Assembly: GCA_032433595.1 (NCBI GenBank)
Contig: JASWJB010000052.1
Span: 1 to 64,000 of the forward strand
DNA: 64,000 nucleotides
Source: Conoideocrella luteorostrata
Lineage: Eukaryota; Ascomycota; Sordariomycetes; Hypocreales; Clavicipitaceae
Reading direction: 5' to 3'
The notes under the pieces were generated by a model that ran no database searches, had not been told where the DNA came from, and saw only the letters and a program-made list of their open reading frames with translations. How positions within the stretch are numbered: position 1 is the first letter of the stretch; the number at the start of each line of letters is the position of its first letter. A program made the translations under genes and the position numbers. This document shows, one piece after another, positions 42,408 to 53,663 of the stretch.

Positions 42408-43646
42408 ATGCCATTACGCTCGCCATGTCTTGCCCGGGCGCTCGCCTACGGCCCATCCACAAGGACCGGCCGTCCGCTGGTTCAGACGCGCTTCGGCGTA
42501 GCAGGAATTGCGCGGCGCAAAGACCAACCGTACTTACACAAAGCTTATAGCATCAGCGCACCAGTCTCTCGCGATGCCCATGCCTTTGGCGCCCAAGACA
42601 AGCTCTTTCAGCTATCTACTCAGCTCTCGCAGATACCCATGAAGGGCGATGTGGAGATGCAGTTCACCCAATTCGATGCCAGCGGAGCCACCTCAACCAA
42701 CAGCATAACCAAGACCAACATTGCCAGTTTGTTCGGGCTGAGTGCGCGAGATTTGCGTGTCCTGGATCTCCCATCTATTGGCTTCCCGCATATCCTTGTG
42801 AGAGAATCCACCATCCTTGTTCATATGTGTGACCTGCGACTTCTGGTGCAGGCGGACAAGGTCTTACTGTTTCGTATCAACGGAATCGAGAATGACGTTA
42901 TATCGCGTGTGTTTATCCGCAGCCTTCAAGAAAGGTTCTCTCGGAGCCAATTGAAAGGCCAAGCGGCGCATGGGGCCTTCGAGCTGCGGGTGCTAGAGGT
43001 TGCCCTCGCGTCGGTAGCATCAACGCTCGAGGCCGAGTACCTTTTGGTCAAGGACGACGTCTCAAAGGCCCTGCAGGAGATAGATGTGCACATGGCCGAT
43101 AAGGAGGAGGCCGTAATACACTCTGCACTAGCAAACTTCCTGGTCCTTGTGCGGCGGCTGGCGAGCATCGAGCAGCGGGCACGCCTTGTTCGCAATGCCG
43201 CCAAGGAGATCTTGGATGAAGACGAAGACATGGCCGACATGTATCTGAGCGACAAGCAAAGAGGGCAACGCCACTTGGCGCACCAGCACCAAGAGGTAGA
43301 GTACTTGTTCGAGGCTTATTTCAAGGCAAACGATGCTGTTGTGCAGGAGGCGGCTGGGATGAAGGAAAACATCGACAAGACAGGAGACACCATCAAGTCC
43401 ATCTTGGATGTGCGACGGAACCAAATCATGCTGCTGGAGACAAAGGTGGAAATCGCTATGCTGAGTCTGGCATCGGCGACCCTTGTGGCAGGGTGGTATG
43501 GCATGAATACTATCAACTACTTCGAAGACAGCACTTGGGCCTTTGGCGTACTTGTTTCGCTGTCGGTCTTGGGCAGCGGGCTGATTTGGCGGCAAGTGAT
43601 ACGCAAGCTGCGTCTTATCCAAACGCGGAATAGTAAAATCACGTAG
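42408..43646 (+). CDS. MRS2: Mrs2/Lpe10-type mitochondrial magnesium channel, 412 aa
   Basis: Intronless CorA-superfamily protein. The start at 42408 is chosen over the in-frame ATG at 42186 because it begins an Arg/Ser/Ala-rich, acid-free presequence (MPLRSPCLARALAYG) typical of mitochondrial import. The middle is the alpha/beta domain (RDLRVLD, ILVRESTILVHMCDLRLLVQADKVLLF) and a long coiled-coil helix region. Near the C-terminus are two membrane helices with the invariant GMN motif (WYGMNTINYFE, about residue 364) at the mouth of the pore, and a basic tail. Expected role: magnesium uptake into the matrix across the inner membrane as a pentamer. Assignment to Mrs2 rather than Lpe10 is not certain. 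Confidence 0.88.
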   Translation: MPLRSPCLARALAYGPSTRTGRPLVQTRFGVAGIARRKDQPYLHKAYSISAPVSRDAHAFGAQDKLFQLSTQLSQIPMKGDVEMQFTQFDASGATSTNSITKTNIASLFGLSARDLRVLDLPSIGFPHILVRESTILVHMCDLRLLVQADKVLLFRINGIENDVISRVFIRSLQERFSRSQLKGQAAHGAFELRVLEVALASVASTLEAEYLLVKDDVSKALQEIDVHMADKEEAVIHSALANFLVLVRRLASIEQRARLVRNAAKEILDEDEDMADMYLSDKQRGQRHLAHQHQEVEYLFEAYFKANDAVVQEAAGMKENIDKTGDTIKSILDVRRNQIMLLETKVEIAMLSLASATLVAGWYGMNTINYFEDSTWAFGVLVSLSVLGSGLIWRQVIRKLRLIQTRNSKIT

Positions 43647-44410
43647 AACTCGTCTACAGGCTTGAGCAAATACGTTCTTCAATCTTAACTCGCGAACTTG
43701 GCCGGCTCACGTACTAGTTTGTCCATCCTGTGTTAGGCAGTAAGCTCAACCGGTATGACTGACACAGAGCTACGGTACTGCACACCACTGACTGGCCGAT
43801 CCAGCCCATCCCACCCGGCCCGCCTCCCCCAAGTTCAATCACCACGGCATGTCACCACATTACAATATTAATTTCTCATCGATGAAATTCTTCCTCAATG
43901 ATAAGAACTAAAAATCTTCTGATTTTACAATTGAGTGCATGCGAATAAATTATTTAATTTGGTGGGCCTGTGCTCCCAACTGGACAGCCTCTCCGGATCA
44001 TACCCACCACGTATGAAGTGAACATCAATTCGTGACAACTTGCACCCTCCCGTGCGTCATCCTTAACAAATGAGCAAAGATTAAGGACAGGTGTCTATTT
44101 CTTGCTTCTGCTGAAGGATCGCGCCAAGGGCGTGCCTGACGAGCTCGTGGGCCGGTCTTACCGTTTGTCCACGGAGTAGCTGATTAATCACCAAACCCCG
44201 TGTATAGCGTGCACGTAGCTACATTATTTGTCATCGGCATGCTAGAATTCGTTTGGCATCTATCCAGGCATCCCAACATAAGCAAATAGCTTTTGTATAC
44301 CGATGCTCTGTCTATAAAAATGGGAAGGCCGCGGCGAAGCTCGAATCCCCCGGTGCTCTACCAGGTTCGCAAAAGCGCAGGCTGAATCCGCAAACCATTC
44401 CACCGCAAGC
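43647..44410. other. Intergenic region
   Basis: No gene seen. 43850-43970 is AT-rich. The last 100 bp are the probable leader of the GST gene. Confidence 0.4.
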
Positions 44411-45091
44411 ATGGCCACCACCAGTACTCAACCCGACATCACACTCTACAGGGCCAACGGGTCTTGTGCCTTCGTCCCACACTCGGTATTAAAAGAGCTG
44501 TCCGTACCTTTCAACGAGGTGCTCCTGACATGGGGCGCCAAGGGAGTCGAAGCCGCCGACGGCAGCCTCACGCACGACGAGTACCGGAAAGTCCACCACT
44601 TGGGGTACATCCCCGCGCTGCAAGTCGACGGCACCGTCATTACCGAAATGCCCGCCATCCTCACATACATTGCATCGCTCGCTCCCGAGAGAAAGCTCCT
44701 CGGCGGGAATGCCCTCGAGCAGGCCAAAGCGACGGAATGGATGGCGTACCTGTCAAACTCGCTTCACGGTATGGGGTTTGGGATGCTGTTCCGACCGGGG
44801 CGATTCACGGATGACGAGGGCCGGTACGACCAGGTCAAGGAGCGCGGGAGGGCGTACGTTCGCAACTGCTACAGGAGAATAGATGACTTGTTGGACGGAG
44901 GGAAATATCCGGTCGGCTCTTCCGAAAGTGTGGTCGACTTCAACTTGGTGATCTTTTGGTACTGGGGGTTAAAGAATGGGTTCGGCATGCGTGAGGAGTA
45001 TCCAAACTACGCAGCTTTGGTTCGACGGATGGAGGGGAGAGATTCGGTGCGGGAGGTTGCGCAGCTGGAAGGCATACAGCTTTCGTTTTGA
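44411..45091 (+). CDS. Glutathione S-transferase, 226 aa
   Basis: Intronless, of usual GST length. The thioredoxin-like N-terminal domain (about 8-92) starts with DITLYRANGSCAFVPH; Ser/Cys at 18-19 sit at the catalytic position. It includes HHLGYIPALQVDG with the cis-proline and TEMPAILTYIA, matching the glutathione gamma-glutamyl site (usually ESxAI; here EMPAI). The all-helical C-terminal domain includes ATEWMAYLSNSLHGMGF and the VVDFNLVIFWYW capping-box region. Likely a cytosolic detoxification or metabolic GST of the fungal/bacterial type; substrate unknown. Confidence 0.85.
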   Translation: MATTSTQPDITLYRANGSCAFVPHSVLKELSVPFNEVLLTWGAKGVEAADGSLTHDEYRKVHHLGYIPALQVDGTVITEMPAILTYIASLAPERKLLGGNALEQAKATEWMAYLSNSLHGMGFGMLFRPGRFTDDEGRYDQVKERGRAYVRNCYRRIDDLLDGGKYPVGSSESVVDFNLVIFWYWGLKNGFGMREEYPNYAALVRRMEGRDSVREVAQLEGIQLSF

Positions 45092-46583
45092 GCAACATAG
45101 TTTGTATGTAGCTATATGTTGACTGGTTCATAGTTTTGACATTGTACGAGTCGCCCGACCTGACACCGCGCGTGGCGCCATGGGCTGAGGATGGGGGAAG
45201 GTCGAATCGGATTTGAGCCGAACAACCGGAGTCGTTGAGCAATTTTTGGTGGAAGCCACTTGAAGCAGGTTCAAATACACTCCGTACTCCGTACGCTTTC
45301 CACAATTAAGGTTCCTCCGACCGACGGAGATAATAAGACCAGAATTTGGCATTTTAAAATGGGGCGCTTCATCCAAGGAGCAAGAAGCACACAGGCGTTG
45401 GTCGTTGACTCGGAGGTCCTCCCCGTTATTCTATCTGAGTGCTCCGTACTCCGTACTCTGTAGCTTACTAGTAGCAGCCCGTAGTTAGCGGCCTGCAGCT
45501 GCAGGAGTGATCCCAAGCGGCTTGCAAGAAGTGTGTTGCGTCGCCCACGTCGCCTCCTGCATGCGAATCGCACACCAACCGAAAATGAAGGCTGCATCAA
45601 CTTATTTTCTCGTCTTCTCTTTTACAGTAATGCCATGCGCATGTATCCGAAAAATCGACGCGCAACGCGCATGTTATCATTTCGCTCGCCGAATGCGGCC
45701 AATCAATTGACCGCCGCATCGAGACGGTCCAGCAGCTAGTGGCCCACCAGCTACAGCTACGGCTTCGGAATGAGACCACGGTGACGTCGTTGTCACAGGC
45801 CGGCGATGGGAGCACAACAAAAAACGTCCCCTTCCGCTCAAGAACACTCCATCGTGCTACGCCATGACGAACTCCCCTTTCCAATTCATTTCTGCAGAGA
45901 CACGACAGCTTCTGTGAGTGGTGACGTAGTCTGCATTGCGGATGTTAATCTAAATTGACAAGATTGCAAGTTGTTATCTCATCGATTAAGACAGTTGCAG
46001 ACGGTCCTGTCAACATCAAACTCGGCCTCCACCATCCAATCTCCTTCTTGGCCCAGCATGAATCGTGAACGGGCATGACAGCACACTTGGCGACTGCCGC
46101 GACACGGTGCAAAATAGGTCTAGCCCGAGTGCCACGTCCCACACAAGGTTCAATTACGGAGTAGGGCAGAGAAAAGAAGCTATCGAGGTGTGGGCGCACG
46201 GTCGCAGGCTGCCACTGCCCACTGACTACTAGCCGAGGCTATCTCCACCGCTCTTAGCAATTGGCCATGGTGCTTGGCAGCTCGAAAGCTATCTGCCGTA
46301 CGGCGTACTAGTTAATGCCTGATCATTGACGTAACGGGTTCAATGGATCTGTCGATCGATAAACTACGGTGCATTGGCTTCTGCCGAGGATGCGCCTCAT
46401 TGCAGCCCCATCCTCGAAAGCTCGTGAAGTCTAAGCTTGGGTCGTAAGGAATAAAACACTGAACAGCGAACGTCCAAAGAGACCTAAAAAATCGTTCTAT
46501 TTCTCACCGACTTAAGCTTTCCCAGCGCTTGCAAACCGTATCCTTTGTCCCGCTCCAGCCAGCCAATCGGTCAGCCAGTCACA
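45092..46583. other. Intergenic region with clustered TACTCCGTA motifs
   Basis: No convincing gene; a 95-codon minus-strand frame at 45597-45884 has no domain. Direct CTCCGTACTCCGTAC arrays occur near 45285 and 45442, and a TACGGAGTA near 46155. Confidence 0.4.
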
Positions 46584-47174
46584 ATGGCAGAGAAGCAACA
46601 GAAGAAAAAGGCATTCGAGGAGCCGGTATCTCCACTCTGTGGATTCCGCAACCTCGATTTCCTGCTGCGTATCCTATCTACCCTGGTTTGTATAACGATT
46701 CTAGTGCTTGGAGGCATAAGTGCCTCGCACTCGGGGGTCATCCTCATAGGCATTCTTGGGCCGCCGGTAAGTTTCTGTCATTCGACGCGGACCTTGGCGT
46801 AACGGACTAGTCATACTTAACTTTTTTTTGGTGCTTGTCAGGCGGCGGTAGTCATTCTTTGGTCCCTCCTTCAATTCGGCCTCTCGACGTCTAAATTTGA
46901 ATACATGAACTTTCGGTCGCGCTTTCGCATGGTCATCGGCGTCCTCATCACCATCGGATTTGGCATCGCTGTCATCTGCTGTGGCCTCTTTAAACGATGG
47001 TGGGGCACGCAAGACTCTACTTTCAGCTACTCTGACGATCCGGAGACGTCAAAATCGTCTGACGAGATGCTCGTCATCAATCTTACCACGGCTGGCCTCG
47101 CTCTCGGCTGCGTCGGGACGTATGTGTTTATGAAGCTTCCACCTGTGGATGATGTTCTCTTTGCTGACCTTTAG
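46584..47174 (+). CDS. Four-helix membrane protein, MARVEL-like, about 171 aa
   Basis: Joined from 46584-46766 and 46842-47174. The 75-bp intron (GTAAGT..TGTCAG) is phase 0, and the CDS divides by three. A short charged cytosolic start precedes four hydrophobic helices: FLLRILSTLVCITILVLGGI, SGVILIGILGPPAAVVILWSLLQFG (which spans the splice), MVIGVLITIGFGIAVICCGLF and LVINLTTAGLALGCVGTYVF. An acidic loop lies between helices 3 and 4. The size and spacing fit small fungal MARVEL-like membrane proteins; exact function unknown. Confidence 0.75.
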
Positions 47175-48588
47175 AAGGGCGATCCAAATCGCGATTTGCT
47201 GGATTACGTATCGCAGACTCACTCTGCACCGAAAAGAAACTGTCTAAACAATTTGGATGAATGAAATGCGCTTGGAGCTCACATCAGAGGCGTAGAGAAA
47301 GAGAATGAGAAGACAGGTTGGCAAGGACGGAATTGTTCCATGCGCCTCTGCAGCTAATGCGATTCTTTCCCGGACAGGTAACACGGTCGCCTGCACGGCG
47401 GGTTGGGAACGTGATCTGTAGAGCGTTCCGGAGAAATGGAGTGGCTATTATTAAATCATCTTTTGGTAATTTAATATTTAATGACCCTTTCAACATTGAA
47501 AACAAAACGGGCGAACGGGACCTAAAGTCGTGCGTTTGCCGGTGAAGCTCGCTACGCCATTTGCACTGAGTTGTGATGTACTCCGTAGATTATCTAGCGG
47601 GCAACCGCAAAGCATTAATGGTCTAGCTGCATTTGCTTGTTTATGCGGCAGTTCGTCCACAATGGGGTTGGATGCCACCTGCCAATAACACAAAGCTCCC
47701 TAGCCCGAGCAGACGAGCAGGGTACCATTGCCATTTTGCGGGAGGGGGGGGGCATTACCGCTAGTTGAAGGAGGCTGGCAAGCAAGATTAGGGAACAATT
47801 ACGAAAACTGACGCCAAATACAGAGTGCAGCTGTGAGCCAAACACCCAGCAGCACCCATCCAGGCTCACCGGGATCGCGCGATTGCAGGACTAGCATCGT
47901 GATCGTCGTTCATCATGCACGATGTGGTTGAGGGGGTGGGCTGCCCAAACAGGCAGCGCTCGCGAGCGTCAACGGCGCTAGTTGTTCAGCCCGCAGATGC
48001 CACGCGGCGATCCTGGCAAAACGTAGTGGTGGGCTGAGGGTGGTGTGATATGGCGGATTGGCTGCTTGCGCAATGTAAGCTGTCAGCTTGTCGCTAAGCA
48101 GCCCGCTGCGGCTGGCCTTACCGATCCTTGAATTTCCTAGCTGCGCTTTTTAACATGGCTCCGTAGCTTTTGTTAAGTCCCGCCTACAACTTAGGTTTAT
48201 GAATTGCTAGGTGTGCATACGTGTCTTGCTGGGATACCCTACACCCCGCTCCCTGTACGGTCGAATTGGGCAGTCCACCAGACAACCACCACGTAACACT
48301 CGGTTCAGCCCTGTACAAGAAATACTGTTTTATCTCTGCTAGTTCAATTTCAGGGCTGTCTATTCTCGGATAAAAATCAGAATATTAGGAGTAATTACAT
48401 AAGTTGTGTTGAGTATTATCGAGCCCGGTATGTTCTGGGTTGCAAATTATTGCATAGGCGGGGAAGTAACTTTGAGGGACAAACTCATTGTAGACATCCC
48501 ACGCCAGCTAGTATCTTGTTGGACTAGCGTCTTGTTAGACTAGTGTATATAGCTGTTATTTTAGTCCGAGAGAGCTGCTGCTGGAGGG
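47175..48588. other. Intergenic region
   Basis: No gene seen. A long G run lies at about 47741-47752, and a TACTCCGTA at about 47579. 48300-48480 is AT-rich. Confidence 0.4.
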
Positions 48589-49512
48589 TTAAAAGACGTT
48601 TTTCGACTCGGGTTTGGCGCCGTTGTTAAGAAGCAGCTTTGCGGTAGTTACGTGGCCGTTCTGGGCGGCCCATAACAGCGGCTTGCGGTTATATATGTCT
48701 TTCGAGTTGATTACGGAGCCGTTGTTGAGAAGCAGCTTCATCATGGCCGTGACACCTCCAGCTCTCCTAGTCGCTAAAAGCTGCTCCACAGCGGCTTCGT
48801 GATCATTCTCCACTGCATACGACAACGCCGTCCGCTTATACGCATCCTCCGCATCGAGAAAAGAGCATTCCTACCTTGCCGTCGGCAATATAACTTGTAG
48901 TGGCCCTAGTAGCCCATCTCGGGACACGATGTGTAGCATTTTTGTTCCTTCTGGTAGATAGTAGCCCCCTAGTAAACGGTAAAACCGCACCCATAGCTGC
49001 ATATGCACCTTCGATGGCCATGCGAAATATTCCAGGGTGTCATCCTGAGGGATCATTCGCTGCTCGCTTAGTTTGGCCTGTACCGCCCATGTCGTCGTAG
49101 CATAATGCAACAGAGGAAAGGTGGACTCTAATCCATCTCGTTTGTTAATTGTGCTCTGAGCGATCTCGTTAATCGTAAAGTATCGTATGCAGGTCCTAGA
49201 TAGCCGAGAGTGTGCGTCCCCTTCCCCGTCTGCCTGTGAGGAGTTATTATCGGCAGGATTCCGGGCGTTTGCTAAAGCGGACAGGCCCTTTGACACAAAA
49301 CAGTCCTTGACGGATTGGTGGATGAACTGGACAACCCCGGTATCCGATGTGATTTCCGTAAGGCCGCAGCTGGGTGCCTGGATACATCTCCTCATCCTGC
49401 TCTCGTCAGATGGATACTCGCCAGCGCTCTGGCATTCCTGTAATGATTGGTGGGGACAATCGGGATTAACGAGTAGTGCCCACTGTAGTTTAATTAGTGA
49501 GGGCGGCTGCAC
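48589..49512 (-). pseudogene. NLR C-terminal relic (winged helix plus ankyrin) with one in-frame stop
   Basis: The minus-strand frame starts with LQWALLVNPDCPHQSLQEC and RRCIQAPSCGLTEI, continues through VVQFIHQSVKDCFVSKG and LLHYATTTWAVQA, and ends in ankyrin-like units (TALSYAVENDHEAAVEQLL, KPLLWAAQNGHVTTAKLLLNNGA). These follow the order of the region after the NACHT domain in fungal NLRs. A single TAG at 48873-48871 interrupts the frame, which is otherwise open from 49512 to the stop at 48589. No P-loop is found upstream, so the effector and NACHT parts are missing. The family differs in sequence from the intact NLR at 9.4 kb. Confidence 0.78.
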
Positions 49513-51560
49513 TTAACTCTGTAATAATATAGACTATCCCTGTTAAGTTTTTACCTTCTCTAACGAACGACGAACTTAGTACGGAAAGTGCTCCCTTGCC
49601 TGCTACATTGTTGAAGGACAATGAAATGAGCTCAGCGTGCTCAGCTGATGTTATATCGCCGCTGTAGCATCCAGTTGTTGCGTGTATGAGGACTTAGGTA
49701 ATTTGACACAGTGGAAAATGGCACAAATAAATTTCGTCGATTGGTAATTCTTGGAATATTCCAAATTCACGGGGAATTCCTTCAATTGATGTCCAGAGCC
49801 TAGATCACTTGGATCCGATGATTTCCTCGATCCCAGACGAACCCCACCCTACCCGTGCTCCTCCCACCTAGGGTAGAAACTAAAATGGGCTGCGACCATG
49901 TAGGCAAGAAGTCAAAGGCGGACAAAAACAAAGCCAGCAACAATACTCGCTATCATTTGAGGCTCGAGGGCAGCATGTCGTAATAGTCTCGACGGGAGTC
50001 CTGGATCTCGACAGACTGCGGAGCGATTGCACAAAGTGATGAATTGTCTGCTACGTGACTAGGGCCTGATCATTTAAGTTATGGCCTAGATAAAATAATA
50101 AACTTTTCGCGATCATTTAGACAACTATAACACTGGTTACTACTATAATGCTATGAACATCTAACAGTTATAAGAATACACTAATTATTGCGGGTAATAC
50201 CCCCCTAGACTTTTAAGAGCAGTGGTCCACTTACCCCCACACACTATTTACCTAATTATTTAGAGCTAGCTTAAGCTTTGTTATATCTTATAACTTATCT
50301 TAACTCTATATATGCTATAAATACTAGTCTAGGACGCTAGTAAAGCAAAGGGGTACTATAAATATCTGTGACTTGGATTCGATCCTCTTGCGTATTATCT
50401 CGGCAGAGGTGTTATTGATCGGGCAATGGAACATTATATTGCAGCCTCAAGACACGGGATGGCGTGCCGTGAGCCACGCTAAACCTACGATACGCCAGCT
50501 TATATGAACCCACAGCTGTTAAGTAATAGAGACTAGAACAATTGCACTGTGGAAAATTGATAGGAATGGGTAGAAAGTGATGAAATTGATAACGCCTGAA
50601 GCCTTCCAAATTGACGGGGAATTTCTTCGATGTATGCCCAGATTCCGGACTCATCTAATCCGACGGGTTCCTTCGGTTTCCTCGGATTTTCCTCGTTATC
50701 TTCCGTGTTTCTGCACAGCTGAAAACCTCCTGCAGTCATCTTGTAGCTCTTACGGCTGCTTCACTAATCCCCTTACTAATCTGGTTATTTGCGGCACAGA
50801 TCTTCCTGACGGAAGCGATTCTCATCTCAACCACAATACGAGGGAGATCACTTCAGGCTCACCACCTATCACGGGTGATTTCCTTTGGATTCCTCTGGTG
50901 TCCGACATGCCGTACATGTCTTTGCGCGGCTGAAAACCACCTGCAGTCACATTTTAGCCTGTTCAGCTGCTTACGCACTAATTCCCCTGTGTCCACGCAG
51001 CAGCACAACAAGGCGCCACATGCGCATGCCTGGAATTGCGTGGAATCCTGTGGAATTTAATTCAATCATTCAGGCCAATGATTTATTATTCTGGATGCTA
51101 GTAAAATAAAAGTCTCAAATTGGCTTACCATAGTAGAGCTGACAAATAGCCGTACGCCACAATACGCAGCTATAGACGCTGGTAGGAGGCATCACGAGGT
51201 AAGCTCAAGCCACCGAATCCTCCTACAAAAAAATGAATAGGAATACTAGGAAACTATTGAATGCAGCGAATTTAGCTTGGTCTGACGGAATTTAGATTGA
51301 CGGCATCTAGACAGGGACTTCAGATATAAACTGCTGTCAAATTCCTCGTCAAATTAGATAGATATCAAGGACATAGCTCCACTGCACGCATCAGATAACC
51401 ATAGCTACTCACATCTTGACGCCCTGACTAGTCTAGCTATTTAACGTACTGATATTCCCGACAGAAGAAATTCTCGTCTTGTTAAGTTTGTCCAGCCTAC
51501 CCTACTTCCGATTTATTCCATCGCAAGTAAACTGATTTTCCACTTCTATATGAAAGCAAT
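49513..51560. other. Repeat-rich intergenic region
   Basis: No gene. It is AT-rich at 50050-50360. It contains several diverged copies of a dispersed repeat (about 49740-49860, 50575-50840, 50868-51000, 51320-51490), so most of its small frames are repeat-derived. Confidence 0.55.
50575..51490 (+). repeat. Cluster of diverged dispersed-repeat copies
   Basis: The block 50575-50840 (CCAAATTGACGGGGAATTTCTTC, CTGAAAACCTCCTGCAGTCA, CTTACTAATCTGGTTATTTG) aligns with the minus strand of 62110-62420. A second partial unit at 50868-51000 repeats CTGAAAACCACCTGCAGTCA. The unit at 51320-51490 (AATTCCTCGTCAAATTAGAT) aligns with 58270-58420. The weaker copy at 49740-49860 shares TTCCAAATTCACGGGGAATTC. 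No transposase or terminal repeat was identified. Confidence 0.65.
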
Positions 51561-53663
51561 ATGCTTTGCGACAGCTGCAGGGGAAAGGATTTCGACGAAT
51601 TGCTTGATGCAGATAGCCTGCAGCCGTCGTTCGCAGCCCTCAAGAGCTCGGCAGAATCAGGCTGTAAGCTTTGTGCTCTCTTTTATGCCGCGATAACCTC
51701 TTCGCGGTATTTAGACTCGCGAGATATCCAAAAGCTGTGCGATGGACAGAATATTTGGAGGAGCTTCTCTCCCTCGTCAGATACCAAAATATGCGCAACG
51801 GCAGCCGGTTTCGTGGATGCAGACTCTAGTAGTAAACGTGACATCCATTTTACTAGAATCAGCCTCAAGGTCGGCGACATATCGCCTGCGACGGCGGACT
51901 TGCACGTATCTGCTAATAAAGGTTAGAAATGCGATTCTTGGTAGAGTGGAAAATGCTAAATCAACGTTCCAGGAACCCAGGCCGCGCACGGCATTTCTGG
52001 ACGTTTACCGACCCAAAAGCCAAGAGATCATGCCGCCATGTCCAACATTAAAGAATGGATCCATGCTTGTGACCGCCGGCACGTGAGCTGTGCTACTTTG
52101 TCCGTCGATCAGACGCTCCCAAAGCGCATATTGAACATTGAAAATAAGCCTATCGTGTGGGAAACAGAGGGCGCGGAAGGACGCTACGCTGCTCTTTCAT
52201 ACTGCTGGGGAACGAGTGGCAAAAATGTTCTACTGATGAAGGACGGAGCGACCGGGGGCCAACGTCCAACATTTGAAGATTTTACTACGGTCGGTATTGA
52301 GATGGATCAGCTGCCAAAGACTGTACAGGATGCAATACTCGTATGTAGAGCTCTTGGTCTGAAATACCTATGGGTTGATGCGCTTTGCATCGTGCAACGG
52401 GAACCCAACAAGGACGACTTCATACTTGAGTCACCCAAGATGTCTGAGTATTACAGTAATGCCTATGTTAACATCATTGCCGGATCCGCAAAGGACTGTG
52501 CCGATGGGTTTCTAAACGGGCGTCCCGAGCCTAAAGTCTCACCGTGTACGGTTTCGTACCGTAAAAACAGCAAGAGTATGCTTGTCACACTCTCTCTGCC
52601 CTCATCCCAAGACAATGGCCCTATTGACGAACGGGCTTGGCCATTTCAAGAGAGAGTATTGAGTAAGAGATACCTCCTTTATGGTCCCGATCAGTTCCAG
52701 TTCCGCTGTAAGGAGTGCATCCTATTCGAAGACGGAGGTTTTTATCAGATCCCTTCTCTAGATGCTGACGGTTGGAAACGTTATTTAAACTCTAAAGCAT
52801 CATCACGCGATCCGCACTCAGAACCAAGTGTTCACAATCTCCTGGAATGTGTTGGCAGTCAAGGAGAGGCCTGGCAGAGCTACGCCTACTCAATATGGTG
52901 CAACGCCATTCATCCCTACACACAACGCAAAATGTCCGATCCAATTGACAAGCTCGCCGCCATTGCTGGCTGTGCCAAGTTTTTCGAAAAGATAATGGCG
53001 TGCAAATACATGTACGGATTATGGGAGACCCATCTTTATCACGGGCTTTTATGGACTGGCCGGGTCATCCTGGACGGACGAACAGAAGTAACGCGGGTTG
53101 AGGGTAGAGCCCCGTCATGGTCATGGGCTTCGATCGACGGTCCAGTGTTTTCGAGACAATCGAACCCTGATGAGCGGAAGACTCTTGACATCCTGCGGCA
53201 TGACGGTGTGTCGGGCTCTTTTGATCCGTTCAGAGAGCCGAATGCTGGACCAGACGCGTTCAGGTTGGTTGTTCGGGGCCACTTGCGCCAGGCTTGGTGC
53301 GCACCAATGTTCACGTCAATGGGCTACATCAGGGTTTTCCTATTGGATAAAAGGATTTTCGATTTTCAGGACACTGCAGAGTTTCGGGAGAGAGATATAC
53401 AGAACGAACTTAAAGAGGAGAAGATTGCAACTGGCACCTGGGACAGCCACGACGAGTACAAAAACAAGCGGGATTGGAAAAGTGCAGTTTATGCACTTCA
53501 AGTGTGCGAAATCCCAGGCAACGAGGCACCGGAGGCGGGTATTGCGGGACTGCTGCTCAGTCAAGTTGATGCCTGTACCTACAAGCGCATCGGTTGCTTT
53601 AAATCAGGCAAAAAGAGAGAGTTCTGGAACTATATGCCTCAGCAAGAAATCACGCTGATTTAG
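51561..53663 (+). CDS. HET-domain (heterokaryon incompatibility) protein, about 683 aa
   Basis: Joined from 51561-51921 and 51973-53663. The 51-bp intron (GTTAGA donor, GCTAAA branch, TTCCAG acceptor) restores ...SANKG/TQAAHGISGRLP, and the exon sum is 2052 nt. The N-terminus has the CDSC...CKLC cysteine pairs usual before a HET domain. The HET domain at about 190-340 shows RYAALSYCWGTSG, LGLKYLWVDALCIVQ, MSEYYSNAYVNIIAGSA and RAWPFQERVLSKR. The C-terminal half includes WSWASIDGPV, common in the family. HET domains trigger cell death after fusion of unlike hyphae; a specific partner is not evident. The SMI1-like and NLR genes are far away, so no operon-like unit is implied. Confidence 0.88.
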
